A DNA stretch of 64,000 nt from contig CABHPB010000067.1 in assembly GCA_902168115.1 (NCBI GenBank), positions 1 through 64,000 on the forward strand, written 5' to 3'. Shown here piece by piece: positions 7,780 through 16,490 of this stretch (position 1 is its first letter; every line of letters begins with the position of its first letter). Position numbers and translations under genes: made by a program. The stretch is from an uncultured Methylopila sp. (GTDB lineage Bacteria > Pseudomonadota > Alphaproteobacteria > Rhizobiales > Methylopilaceae). Under the pieces are notes generated by a model. The model had not been told where the DNA came from. It saw nothing but the letters and a program-made list of their open reading frames with translations, and did not search any database.

Positions 7780-8415
7780 TCATGTACTGACCCGCGCCGC
7801 CTTGAGGCGCTTGCGTGAGATCGCGCGGGCGCGTTCGAACTCCTCGTCGTCGCCGATGGTGAAGGCGACGTTGGCGAGCGCCTGATAGGCGAGCAGTTCG
7901 AAGGCGAGTTCCTCGACGTCGACGCCGTCTCGCAACTCGCCGGCGGCGCGCGCCGCCTCGAGCGCATCGAGGTAGCGCCGACGCTTGGCGGCGCGGCGCT
8001 CGGCGACCCGGTCGCGGACCGGGCCGGGACGCGCGCGAAACTCGCTGCTGACGGCGTTCATGAAGCAGCCGCCAGGCAGTTGCCGGCGCTCGACGAAGGC
8101 GAACCAGCTCTCGACCAGAGCGGTCAGGCGCTCGAACGGACCGTTCGCGGCGGCCAGCGGCGCGGCGTAGCTCTCCTCGATCAGCTGTCCGACCCAGTCG
8201 ATCGTGGCGAGCTGCAGCGATTCCTTGTCGCCGAACAGGACCTGGATGTTGCCCTTGGCGACGCCGGCCTCGGCCGCGAGCCGGCCGATCGTCAGGCCTT
8301 CCAGCCCGTCGGTAGAGGCGATGGCGGCCGCCCGCTCGAGGATCTTCGCGCGGGAGGCGTCGCCGCGGGCGCGGCGGCGGTCGTCGGGCGCGATGGTGTC
8401 CTGAGAAACGCTCAT
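7780..8415 (-). CDS. TetR/AcrR family transcriptional regulator
   Basis: This 211-residue protein has an N-terminal TetR helix-turn-helix (about residues 18-65; ILERAAAIASTDGLEGLTIG then VAKGNIQVLFGDKESL), where the usual Tyr-Phe of the recognition helix is VLF. The C-terminal ligand domain is of the type with FERLTALVESWFAFVERRQLPGGCFMNAV. It precedes the MFS gene by 79 bases on the same strand. An operator palindrome lies only ten bases before the ATG, with no Shine-Dalgarno between, so the mRNA may be leaderless and the gene autorepressed. Confidence 0.9.
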   Translation of the reverse strand: MSVSQDTIAPDDRRRARGDASRAKILERAAAIASTDGLEGLTIGRLAAEAGVAKGNIQVLFGDKESLQLATIDWVGQLIEESYAAPLAAANGPFERLTALVESWFAFVERRQLPGGCFMNAVSSEFRARPGPVRDRVAERRAAKRRRYLDALEAARAAGELRDGVDVEELAFELLAYQALANVAFTIGDDEEFERARAISRKRLKAARVST

Positions 8416-8424
8416 GGCCGCAAT

Positions 8425-8442
8425 ATATACGGTCGTATGTAA
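8425..8442. promoter_or_regulatory. TetR autoregulatory operator
   Basis: ATATACGGTCGTATGTAA contains the perfect palindrome-like core ATACGGTCGTAT, the reverse complement of ATACGACCGTAT. It matches the element before the MFS gene. A possible -35 CTTCCA and -10 TATATA, 16 bases apart on the minus strand, flank it. Confidence 0.7.
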
Positions 8443-8458
8443 AGTTGGAAGCGCCTCG

Positions 8459-9673
8459 TCAGTCGTTCGCGAGGATGAAGTTCTGCACCCGCGGATAGAC
8501 CTGCGCTTCCCACTTGCGGCCAGAGAACACGCCGTAGTGGCCGACCCCCGCCTGCAGGTGGTGCCGCTTCATGTACGGCCGCAGCGAGGCGCAAAGGTCC
8601 TGAGCCGCCACTGTCTGGCCGACCGAGCAGATGTCGTCGCGCTCGCCCTCGACCGTCATCAGCGCGGTGCGCTTGATCGCCCGCATGTCGAGCTTGCGGC
8701 CGCGATAGGTCAGGCGGTTGTTGGCGAGGTCGTTGTCCTGGAACACCGTCTTGACGGTCTCGAGATAGAACTCGGCCGCAAGGTCGAGGATCGCGAAATA
8801 CTCGTCATAGAAGGTCGCGATCTGCAGCGCCTTCTCGGTCTCGCCGTCGACATAGGCCCAGAACAGGTCGGAATGACCGGTCATGTGGCGGCCGGCGTTC
8901 ATCGACATGAAGGCCGAGAGCTGCATGAAGCCGGGATAGACCTTGCGGCCGCGCCCGGCGTGGCGGGCCGGCACGGTGGCGATCAGGTTGCGCTCGAACC
9001 AGTCGATCGGCTTGTCGTTGGCGAGCTTGTTGACCTTGGTCGGGTTCACGCTGACGTCTACCGGCCCCGCCATTAGCGTCATGGACGCCGGATGGGCGGC
9101 GTTGGAGGTCTCCGCCATCAGCGCGGCGGCGGCGAGCGCCTGCACGGCCGGCTGGCAGACGGCGACGATGTGCGTCCCCGGACCGATCTCCTCGAGGAAG
9201 CGCACGACGTAGTCGACATAGTCGTCGAAGCCGAAGCGCCCGGCCTCGAGCGGCACGTCGCGCGCGTTCGTCCAGTCGGTCACATAGACGTCGTGGTCCG
9301 CGAGCAATGTCCTGATCGTGTGACGCAGCAGCGTCGCGAAGTGACCGGACAGCGGCGCCACCACCAGCACCTTGGGCTGGCGCGTGTTGACGTCCTTGGC
9401 GAAGTGGGTGAGCGAGCCGAACGGCGCCGTGAACGTGGTCTCCTCGACGACCGGGACGGACCGGTTGCCGACCATGACCTCGTCGATGCCGTAGGGCGGC
9501 CGCGCGTGGCTGAAGCCGGCGCGGCTCAGCATCTGGCCGAGGGCGCCGGGAACGGCCATCAGCGGCAGGCGGCCGCCGGCTGTCCATGGATCGAGAGACC
9601 GGTTGATCACGCCGCCAAACGCGCGGGTGAGGCCGGCGAGGTCCGACCCCAGTTCATACGCTTCATAAAGCAT
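8459..9673 (-). CDS. phaZ: Intracellular polyhydroxyalkanoate depolymerase
   Basis: The 404-residue protein starts MLYEAYELGSDL and matches the intracellular PHB depolymerase family (PhaZ). These enzymes hydrolyse storage granules of polyhydroxybutyrate in the cytoplasm. The nucleophile is Cys in AVCQPAVQALAAA, and the fold is alpha/beta hydrolase; GVGHYGVFSGRKW near the C-terminus carries the likely catalytic His. I chose the ATG at 9673 because it gives the usual length and has a G-rich ribosome binding region; an upstream frame to 9829 adds 52 unlikely residues. It diverges from a GST gene with a 121-base gap. Confidence 0.92.
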   Translation of the reverse strand: MLYEAYELGSDLAGLTRAFGGVINRSLDPWTAGGRLPLMAVPGALGQMLSRAGFSHARPPYGIDEVMVGNRSVPVVEETTFTAPFGSLTHFAKDVNTRQPKVLVVAPLSGHFATLLRHTIRTLLADHDVYVTDWTNARDVPLEAGRFGFDDYVDYVVRFLEEIGPGTHIVAVCQPAVQALAAAALMAETSNAAHPASMTLMAGPVDVSVNPTKVNKLANDKPIDWFERNLIATVPARHAGRGRKVYPGFMQLSAFMSMNAGRHMTGHSDLFWAYVDGETEKALQIATFYDEYFAILDLAAEFYLETVKTVFQDNDLANNRLTYRGRKLDMRAIKRTALMTVEGERDDICSVGQTVAAQDLCASLRPYMKRHHLQAGVGHYGVFSGRKWEAQVYPRVQNFILAND

Positions 9674-9794
9674 CGGCGACTCGACCCCGACTCCGCGTTT
9701 TCCCCCGCGAGCCGCGAACGCTAGTGGAATATGTTTTGCAGTGCGAGATCGTTTCTTGGGCGCTAGAACGTCCGTAGGGGGGCACTTTAGGCCA

Positions 9795-10451
9795 ATGGCT
9801 GACGCCACACTGTCCATCTCCAGCCGCAACTACTCTTCTTGGTCGTTGCGCGGCTGGCTCATCTGCAAGCTGTCCGGGCTGGACTTCGACGTGGAAGTCC
9901 TTTCGGGCTCCCACCCGGCCGCCCGGGCCGAGTTGCTGCACCTGTCGCCGTCCTTCCTCGTGCCGCGGCTGATCCATGGCGAGATCCTCGTCTGGGACAC
10001 CCTCGCCATCGCCGGCTATCTGGAGGAAATCCGCCCGTATGCCGGGCTTCTGCCCAAGGAACAGGCGTCGCGCGCATGGTGCCGCGCCATTTCCGGCGAG
10101 ATGCACCAAGGCTTCGCGAACCTGCGCTCGGCCTTGCCGATGAATCTCAAGGCGCGCCACACTGGCTTCAAGATCTGGGGCGGCGCGCTCTCCGACATCA
10201 ATCGGATCGTCACGATCTGGACGCAGTGCATCGAGGCGTCGGGCGGACCGTGGCTGTTCGGGCCCGAGCCGACGCTGGCCGACGCCATGTTCGCGCCGGT
10301 CGCGACGCGATTCACGACCTACGACGTGGCCGTGCCCTCCCCCTGCGGCGCCTATCGCGACCGCATCATGTCTTGGCCGCTGATGACCGAGTGGATCGAG
10401 GCCGCCGCCGCCGAACCCGAGGACATCGAAGAGCTCGACATGGAGTTCTGA
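9795..10451 (+). CDS. Glutathione S-transferase family protein
   Basis: This 218-residue protein has an N-terminal thioredoxin-like domain starting LSISSRNYSSWSLRGWL, with Ser residues in the catalytic N-terminal loop, and an alpha-helical C-terminal domain ending near residue 210 with WLFGPEPTLADAMFAPVATRF, the N-capping box region of GSTs. It should be cytosolic and may conjugate glutathione to electrophiles. The ATG at 9795 matches the family start; the frame is open 54 bases further up. The PEP carboxylase follows 45 bases later. Confidence 0.88.
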   Translation: MADATLSISSRNYSSWSLRGWLICKLSGLDFDVEVLSGSHPAARAELLHLSPSFLVPRLIHGEILVWDTLAIAGYLEEIRPYAGLLPKEQASRAWCRAISGEMHQGFANLRSALPMNLKARHTGFKIWGGALSDINRIVTIWTQCIEASGGPWLFGPEPTLADAMFAPVATRFTTYDVAVPSPCGAYRDRIMSWPLMTEWIEAAAAEPEDIEELDMEF

Positions 10452-10496
10452 AGCCGCGCCCGGCGCTCTGGCATGCAAAGTGCTGGAACGAGCGTC

Positions 10497-13304
10497 ATGG
10501 ACGGTTTCGAACCACACGCCGCAAAGGACATCCGCAGCCTCGCGCGCGAGCTCGTGGACCGAACGGTCGTCGCCCGCGAGCGCATGCGGCAAGACCCGTT
10601 CGGCAATCCCGCGCTCGACATGGCGCTGGCGATCTCCCGGATGATCGACGACGGCGCGCTCGCGACGGCCGACCTCGCGGCGCTGATCCGGACCCTGCGC
10701 GACGACGCCTATGCCGACCGGGCGCGCAGGCTCGCCGTCTATGTCGGCGGCGTCGACGCGTCAGGCTCCACCGGCGCGATGGCCGCAATCGCCTGGCGGC
10801 TCGCCTCGGGGGACGCCGCGACGTTCCGGGCGGAGACGGAGCGGACGCGCTTCTCCGCCGTGTTCACCGCCCATCCGACCTTCTCGATGCCGGCCGAGGT
10901 CGGCCGCGAGCTCGCCTCGATGGCGAGCGGCGCGGCGCCGCGGCCGTCCCGAAAGAGCGACAGACCCGAGAAGGCGGCGCTGCTCGACGAGTTCGAGCAG
11001 GCGGTCGACGCGATCCAGGCGGGCCGCGACGCCATCGACCGGCTGACCGAGCAAGTTCTCGGCGCAGCGCGCGTGCGCTTCCTCGAAGAGTGGACCAGCT
11101 TCGTCCCCAAGCCGGTCACGCTCGCGAGCTGGGTCGGCTACGACACCGACGGGCGCACCGACATCAACTGGTGGGACACGATCCGTCTTCGCCTGCAGAT
11201 GAAGGCGATGCAGCTTGAGCGGGCCGCGTCGCAGGTGCAGGGCATCGGCGCGGCGCGCGAGCTTCACGACCGCCTCAAGGCGGCTCTCAGGACGGTCGAG
11301 GCGCAGTGCGCCGCCTGCCCGACGGGCGCCGCGGCCGAGCCGGAGGTCGTCGCCGCCTTCGCCGCGATCCTGATCGATCGGCGCGACGAGGCGCTGGTCT
11401 CGGTCGCGCCGCTTCTGCCGATGTTCGAGCGCGCCATCGCAGCCACCGACGGCGACCACCAGATGCGCCTCGCCGTCGCGCGGGCGAGCCTTGTCTCGCA
11501 CGGCCTGTCGCTCGCCCATTCGCAGTTCCGCCTGAACGCCTCGCAGCTTCACAACGCGCTCAGGCAACTCGCCGGCCTCGACGACGCGGTGGACGACGCC
11601 GCCCGGCGGCGCGCGATGCTCTCCGGCATCAACGGCGCGCTCGACCGGCTGGAGCGGGCCGGCGTCGACTTCGGAGCGCTTCTGTCGGAGTCCTCGTCGG
11701 CGGTGCGGCTGATGATGACGATCGCCCAGATCGTGAAGCACATCGACGCCGACTCGCCCGTGCGCTTTCACATCGCCGAGACCGAGAACGGCTACACCCT
11801 GCTTTGCGCGCTCTGGCTCGCGCGGCTGTTCGGGATCGAGGACCGGATCGAGATCAGCCCGCTGTTCGAGACGGCGGAGGCGCTGGAGCGCGGCTCGCGC
11901 GTGATCGACGAGGCGCTGAGGAGCCGGCACTTCCGCGACTACCTCGCCCGCACCGGCACGCTCGCGCTCGAGTTCGGCTACTCCGATTCCGGCCGCTACG
12001 TCGGCCAGCTCGCCGCGAGCTACATGATCGAGCGCCAGCGCCTCAAGATCGCCGAGACGCTGACGCGGCACGGCGTCGCCGGGGTCGAGATCGTCTTCTT
12101 CGACACCCACGGCGAGAGCATCGGCCGCGGCGCCCATCCGAACGCGTTGCTCGACCGGCTGAAGTTCCTCAACCCGACGCGCGCCCGAAAGGAGCTGTCG
12201 CGCGCCGGGCTGACGGTGCGTGAGGAAACCGCGTTCCAGGGCGGCGACGGCTATCTGCTGTTCGGCTCGGAGACGCTCGCGCTCGCCTCGGTCGCGCGCA
12301 TCGCCGAGCACGTGTTCGACGAGGACGCGCGGCCCGAGGCGGCGCGGCTGCCGCCGGACCCGGTCTATGCCGATCCCGATTTCGCGGCAGACTTCTTCGG
12401 CGCCATCCGGGCGGCGATGGAGGAACTGGTCGAGGACCCCGGCTACGCCGCCCTGCTCGGCGCCTTCGGCCCGGCGCTGCTCGACCCGACCGGCTCGCGC
12501 CCGAGCGCGCGGCAGGTCGACGGCATGGGCGGCCCGGCGGTGATCCGGCATCCCCGCGAGCTTCGCGCGATCCCGAACAACGCGATCCTGCAGCAGCTCG
12601 GCTGGTGCGCGAACACGATCCAGGGGCTCGGCTCGGCGCTGTCTCGCCACCCGCAATCCTTCGCCGAGCTGATGGCGAAGAGCCCGCGCTTTCGCCGCGC
12701 GATGGATTTCGCCGCCCATGCGCTGAAGCACTCCGACCTCGACGTGCTGCGCGCGATCGTCGCTTCGCTCGATCCGAGCTCGTGGTTGAACCGCGCCGAG
12801 CACGAGGCCGATCCGAAGCGGCGCGAGGCGCTGATCCGCGTCTCGGCGGCGCTGGAGCGGCTGGCGATCTCGTCCTCCGCCGCGGCGATGCTGCGCAAGA
12901 TCCAGACCGACCACCTCGCTTTGAAGGGCGTCTGGACCGACGCCCCTTCGATGGCCGCCGAGGAACTGCTGCTCCACGCGATCCGGCTGGCGCTGGTCGA
13001 GCGCATCTGGCTGCTCGCCATCGAGATCCCGAGCTTCGCGCCGAAGAGCGGCCTCACGCACGACATGGCGGTCGCGCGGATCCTGCGGCTCGACGTCATG
13101 GAGCCGCTGAAGATGCTGGAGGCGATCTTCCCTGCGAAGCCGGACCGCGCGACGGAGCTCGACTACCGCGAGCCCAAGGGATTTCGGACGGCCGGCGGCT
13201 ACGAGCGGGAGCATCGCGAGCTGTTCCAGCCGATGGCCGAGCTGTTCGCGCTCGTGCGCGAGGTCAGCGCCGCGGTGAGCCATTCCGTCGGGGCGTTCGG
13301 CTGA
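10497..13304 (+). CDS. ppc: Phosphoenolpyruvate carboxylase (divergent, methylotroph-like type)
   Basis: At about 935 residues this is a full-length PEP carboxylase, making oxaloacetate from PEP and bicarbonate. Motifs are present but altered: VFTAHPTFSMP for the catalytic-His VLTAHPT motif, GYSDSGRYVG for GYSDSxKDAG, DTHGESIGRGAHP for the FHGRGGTVGRGGGP loop, and LRAIPNNAILQQLGW near the C-terminus. This pattern resembles what I recall of the serine-cycle PEP carboxylases of methylotrophic alphaproteobacteria, which lack normal allosteric control. The ATG at 10497 has GGAACGAG upstream; an ATG at 10473 is also possible. No other serine-cycle gene is in the window. Confidence 0.92.
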   Translation: MDGFEPHAAKDIRSLARELVDRTVVARERMRQDPFGNPALDMALAISRMIDDGALATADLAALIRTLRDDAYADRARRLAVYVGGVDASGSTGAMAAIAWRLASGDAATFRAETERTRFSAVFTAHPTFSMPAEVGRELASMASGAAPRPSRKSDRPEKAALLDEFEQAVDAIQAGRDAIDRLTEQVLGAARVRFLEEWTSFVPKPVTLASWVGYDTDGRTDINWWDTIRLRLQMKAMQLERAASQVQGIGAARELHDRLKAALRTVEAQCAACPTGAAAEPEVVAAFAAILIDRRDEALVSVAPLLPMFERAIAATDGDHQMRLAVARASLVSHGLSLAHSQFRLNASQLHNALRQLAGLDDAVDDAARRRAMLSGINGALDRLERAGVDFGALLSESSSAVRLMMTIAQIVKHIDADSPVRFHIAETENGYTLLCALWLARLFGIEDRIEISPLFETAEALERGSRVIDEALRSRHFRDYLARTGTLALEFGYSDSGRYVGQLAASYMIERQRLKIAETLTRHGVAGVEIVFFDTHGESIGRGAHPNALLDRLKFLNPTRARKELSRAGLTVREETAFQGGDGYLLFGSETLALASVARIAEHVFDEDARPEAARLPPDPVYADPDFAADFFGAIRAAMEELVEDPGYAALLGAFGPALLDPTGSRPSARQVDGMGGPAVIRHPRELRAIPNNAILQQLGWCANTIQGLGSALSRHPQSFAELMAKSPRFRRAMDFAAHALKHSDLDVLRAIVASLDPSSWLNRAEHEADPKRREALIRVSAALERLAISSSAAAMLRKIQTDHLALKGVWTDAPSMAAEELLLHAIRLALVERIWLLAIEIPSFAPKSGLTHDMAVARILRLDVMEPLKMLEAIFPAKPDRATELDYREPKGFRTAGGYEREHRELFQPMAELFALVREVSAAVSHSVGAFG

Positions 13305-13324
13305 CGGATCAGCCCCGGTGGCGG

Positions 13325-13543
13325 CTAACCGCCGCTGCCGCTGTTCTTGCGGGCGATGATCAGCATCTGCCGCGCGCGCTCCTCATATTCGGAGCGGATC
13401 TCGGCTTCCTTGGCGGTCGAGGTCGGTCGCTTGGGTTCGGCGGCCTTCTCCTCCGCCTCCCAGTCGAGCACGTCCGGATGTTCTTTTCGGAACAGCCAGC
13501 GGGCCATCACATCGACGACCTCGGGCTTCGGTTCCCATGGCAT
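13325..13543 (-). CDS. Small hypothetical protein (72 aa)
   Basis: The protein (MPWEPKPEVVDVMARWLFRK...) is charged and probably cytosolic, with a long helix rich in Glu and Ala in the second half (EEKAAEPKRP...EYEERARQML). I do not recognise a family. Codon usage matches the neighbours. It converges on the PEP carboxylase, ending 20 bases from its stop codon, and lies downstream of a terminator for the ABC ATPase gene, so it needs its own promoter in 13544-13598. Confidence 0.6.
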   Translation of the reverse strand: MPWEPKPEVVDVMARWLFRKEHPDVLDWEAEEKAAEPKRPTSTAKEAEIRSEYEERARQMLIIARKNSGSGG

Positions 13544-13598
13544 GTGGTTCGTCCTGGCCGTAACGCCGGAGCGAAGGATGCTCTCGTAGAAGCGTTCT

Positions 13599-13626
13599 AA
13601 AAACCCCGACCTTTCGCCGACCGGGG
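13599..13626 (-). terminator. Rho-independent terminator after the ABC ATPase gene
   Basis: On the minus strand a CCCCG/CGGGG stem (13626-13604, with a 13-base loop that can pair further) is followed by TTTTT (13603-13599). It lies ten bases beyond the stop codon at 13636. Confidence 0.65.
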
Positions 13627-13635
13627 AATTTCGGG

Positions 13636-14703
13636 TCAGACGGCGGCGCCGGTCTCGGCGTCGAACAGCATCAGGGCCTCGCGCGCCGCGGCGAGCTTCA
13701 GCAGGCCTGAGGCCGGCGCCTCCACATGTCCCGGCACGCGGCCGACGAACGGGTGCGGTCCGACGAAACCGTGCACGAGGCTCTCCCTCGCGCCGTGCTC
13801 CACCTCTTCGACCCGGACCGGGAAGGTCGCAGCGGCGGCCGGCGCATGCTCGCCCGGGACATAGAGAGCCTCCGACCGGACGCCGAGCAGCGCGAAGGTC
13901 GCGGTGGTCATCACGCTGGTCGCGCCGAAATGCGTGCCGTCCTCGAGCGACAGGCCCGTCTGGTTGGCGCGCACCGGCAGGACGTTCATCGGCGGATCGC
14001 CGATCAGCCGCGCGGCCTGCGCCGTCGGCGGGCGATCGTAGAGCTCTCGCGCCGGGCCGCTGGCGACGAGACGACCTCTCTCGAGCACGACGAGGTGGTC
14101 GGCGAGCGTCAGCGCGTCGGACCAGTCATGCGTCACGAACGCGATCGTCACGCCGCCCGCCTTCAGAGCCCTCAGCTCGCGCCGCAGCGCCGTCCGGCGC
14201 GTCGCGTCGAGGCCGGCGAAGGGATCGTCCAGCAGGATCGCGCGCGGTTGATGCGCGAAGGCCCGGCCGAGAACGGCGAGCGACCGCTCGCCGGCGGACA
14301 GGCTCGCGAACCGGCGCGCCATGAAAGGGGCGAGCTCCATCGCGTCGGCCGACTTCAGGACGTTCGCCTCGACCTCCTTGCGCTCGAGGCCACGTTCGGC
14401 GAGGCCGGCCGCCATCGTGTCATAGACGTTGCGCGATCCGGCGAGGGCGTCGCGATCGGCGAACTCGACCACCTCGGAGCGGCCCAGTCGCCAGGACTGG
14501 CTGACCGCGTCGCCGACCTCGATGGTCCCGCCGGTCGGCGCGTCCTGCGCCGCGATCAGCCGCAGCAGCGTCGTCTTGCCGGAGCCGCTCGGGCCCGTCA
14601 CCGCGGTGATCGCGCCGTCCGGCAGGTCGAGCGAGACGTCCCGGAGCGCCTCGACTCCGCCGCGGTGGATCTTCGAGACGTCGCTGAGGACGATCTTGGC
14701 CAT
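13636..14703 (-). CDS. Orphan ABC transporter ATP-binding protein with altered ATPase motifs
   Basis: About 355 residues: an ABC domain (1-235) and a TOBE-like C-terminal domain (about 245-355), as in MalK/UgpC sugar importers (compare RLIGDPPMNVLP). Walker A GPSGSGKTT is intact and the H-loop is FVTHDW. The signature is LSAGE instead of LSGGQ. The Q-loop glutamine seems to be replaced (EFADRDALAG where MalK has VFQNYALYPH), and the Walker B region is LLDDP, with Asp in place of the catalytic Glu. No permease or binding protein is nearby. The start could also be the ATG at 14739, three bases past the uppP stop, so the pair is probably co-transcribed. Confidence 0.82.
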   Translation of the reverse strand: MAKIVLSDVSKIHRGGVEALRDVSLDLPDGAITAVTGPSGSGKTTLLRLIAAQDAPTGGTIEVGDAVSQSWRLGRSEVVEFADRDALAGSRNVYDTMAAGLAERGLERKEVEANVLKSADAMELAPFMARRFASLSAGERSLAVLGRAFAHQPRAILLDDPFAGLDATRRTALRRELRALKAGGVTIAFVTHDWSDALTLADHLVVLERGRLVASGPARELYDRPPTAQAARLIGDPPMNVLPVRANQTGLSLEDGTHFGATSVMTTATFALLGVRSEALYVPGEHAPAAAATFPVRVEEVEHGARESLVHGFVGPHPFVGRVPGHVEAPASGLLKLAAAREALMLFDAETGAAV

Positions 14704-14741
14704 GTGCGTCGCGGGCGGCTCCTCGGAGGGCGGCTGCATGC

Positions 14742-15614
14742 TCACCCGTATACGAGCACGCCCGCAAGACCCGCCGCGCCGATGATCAACCTCCACCACG
14801 CGAAGGGCGCGAAGCCGTGGCGCGAGATGAAGTCGAGCACGAAGCGCACGACGATCAGCGCAGTGATGAAGGCGCAGACGAAGCCGACGCCGATCAGCGC
14901 CGCGTCGTCGAAGCTCAGCGCCGCGCGGTTCTTGTAGAGATCGTAGGCGAAGGCGCCCGCCATGGTCGGCATCGCGAGGAAGAACGAGAATTCCGCCGCC
15001 GCGCGCTTCGAGGCTCCGAGCAGCAGCGCGCCGACGATCGTCGAGCCGGAGCGCGACACGCCCGGAATGAGCGCGAGGCACTGGCACAGGCCGATGACGA
15101 GGCACATGCCGAGCGGAAAGCGCATGGCGTCGTCATAGGTGACGTCGGGCTGGGCCTCGCCCTGCCAGCCATGCACCGGGCCGCTCGTGTCGCGCACGGG
15201 GATGACCTGCGGCTGGTGGCGCATGTCGACCCACAGCAGCACGAGGCCGCCGACGATCAGCGCGATGCAGACGACGATCGGCGTTTCGAACAGCACCTGC
15301 TTGATGAAGCCGTGCATCGCAGCGCCGATGACGGCGGCGGGCAGGAAGGCGATCAGGACTCCGAGGACGAAGCGCCGCGCGGCGGGATCGCTCGGCAGGC
15401 GGACGGCGACGTTGATCAGGCGGCCCGAATAGACCAGCAGGATCGCGAGGATCGCGCCGAGCTGGATCAGCACCTCGAAGGTCTTTCCGGTCGACTCGAA
15501 GCCGAGGAAGTGGCCGAGCAGCAGCAGGTGCCCGGTCGAGGAGACCGGCAGGAACTCGGTCAGTCCCTCGACGACGCCGAGCAGCGCGGCCTCGAACAGG
15601 CGCATCAGATCCAT
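14742..15614 (-). CDS. uppP: Undecaprenyl-diphosphatase (UppP/BacA)
   Basis: This 290-residue polytopic membrane protein recycles the lipid carrier for peptidoglycan and other envelope polymers by removing one phosphate from undecaprenyl diphosphate. Both signature motifs are clear: [14 protein letters not shown] near the N-terminus with the catalytic Glu residues, and [10 protein letters not shown], the PGxSRSxxT motif. About eight helices are visible. It diverges from fzlA and sits directly upstream of the odd ABC ATPase. Confidence 0.95.
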   Translation of the reverse strand: MDLMRLFEAALLGVVEGLTEFLPVSSTGHLLLLGHFLGFESTGKTFEVLIQLGAILAILLVYSGRLINVAVRLPSDPAARRFVLGVLIAFLPAAVIGAAMHGFIKQVLFETPIVVCIALIVGGLVLLWVDMRHQPQVIPVRDTSGPVHGWQGEAQPDVTYDDAMRFPLGMCLVIGLCQCLALIPGVSRSGSTIVGALLLGASKRAAAEFSFFLAMPTMAGAFAYDLYKNRAALSFDDAALIGVGFVCAFITALIVVRFVLDFISRHGFAPFAWWRLIIGAAGLAGVLVYG

Positions 15615-15781
15615 GACGGCTTATCCCCGGAAGGCGCGCGGCGATTCGCTGTTGTCGCGCGGGCGAGGCGGTTCTATACGAAAGCTCGCTCCGCGCCACG
15701 ACGCGCCGGCGTTCCGACGCCGCCCGAAGCGCCACGGCCACACCCCTCCTCCCGCACGTCTCGCGGCTCGTTCCGGCATCA

Positions 15782-16474
15782 ATGGCGATCCTCTACCACC
15801 ATCCGCTTTGCCCGCATTCGCGGTTCGTGCGGCTCGTCATGGGCGAGTACGGACTCGACGCCGAACTGGTCGAGGAGCGCGTCTGGGAGCGCCGGCAGCC
15901 CTTCCTCGCGCTCAATCCTGCCGGGACGACGCCGGTGCTGGTCGAGGCCTCGATGCCCTCGGTGCCGGGCGCGGACGTGATCGCCGAGTATCTGGACGAA
16001 ACCCGCGGCCTGGCGCTCGGTCCGCGCCGCCTGCTGCCGGAGAACCCGCGCGAGCGCGTCGAAACGCGGCGCCTGACCGACTGGTTCAACCGCAAGTTCT
16101 TCGACGAGGTCTCGAACCACCTCGTCACCGAGAAGATCTACAAGCGCTTCATGCCGACGAATGTCGGCGGCGGCGCGCCGGAGATGGCCGCGATCCGCGC
16201 CGGCCGGGCGAACATCCGCTATCACCTCAAATATGTCGGCTACCTCATCCGCCAGCGGAACTGGCTCGCTGGCGACCGGCTGTCCTACGCCGACCTCGCG
16301 GCCGCCGCGCATTTCTCCGTCGTCGACTATCTCGGCGACGTGCCATGGGACGAGGACGAGACCGCGCGCGGCTGGTACGCGCGGGTGAAGTCCCGCCCCG
16401 CCTTCCGCCCGCTCTTGGGCGAGACGGTCGCCGGAACGGCGCCCGCGCCGCACTACGCGGACCTCGATTTCTGA
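15782..16474 (+). CDS. fzlA: FtsZ-binding GST-like protein FzlA
   Basis: This 230-residue GST-fold protein starts MAILYHHPLCPHSRFVRL and ends HYADLDF. Opening, total length and end agree with what I know of the alphaproteobacterial FzlA family, in which the protein binds FtsZ filaments, shapes the Z ring and promotes constriction rather than acting as an enzyme. A GST C-terminal domain is visible with WLAGDRLSYADLAAAAHFSVVDYLGDV. It is divergent from uppP, and this fzlA/uppP neighbourhood fits a cell-envelope and division locus. If not FzlA it is another cytosolic GST. Confidence 0.75.
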   Translation: MAILYHHPLCPHSRFVRLVMGEYGLDAELVEERVWERRQPFLALNPAGTTPVLVEASMPSVPGADVIAEYLDETRGLALGPRRLLPENPRERVETRRLTDWFNRKFFDEVSNHLVTEKIYKRFMPTNVGGGAPEMAAIRAGRANIRYHLKYVGYLIRQRNWLAGDRLSYADLAAAAHFSVVDYLGDVPWDEDETARGWYARVKSRPAFRPLLGETVAGTAPAPHYADLDF

Positions 16475-16490
16475 AGAAGGCCCTTTCGAC

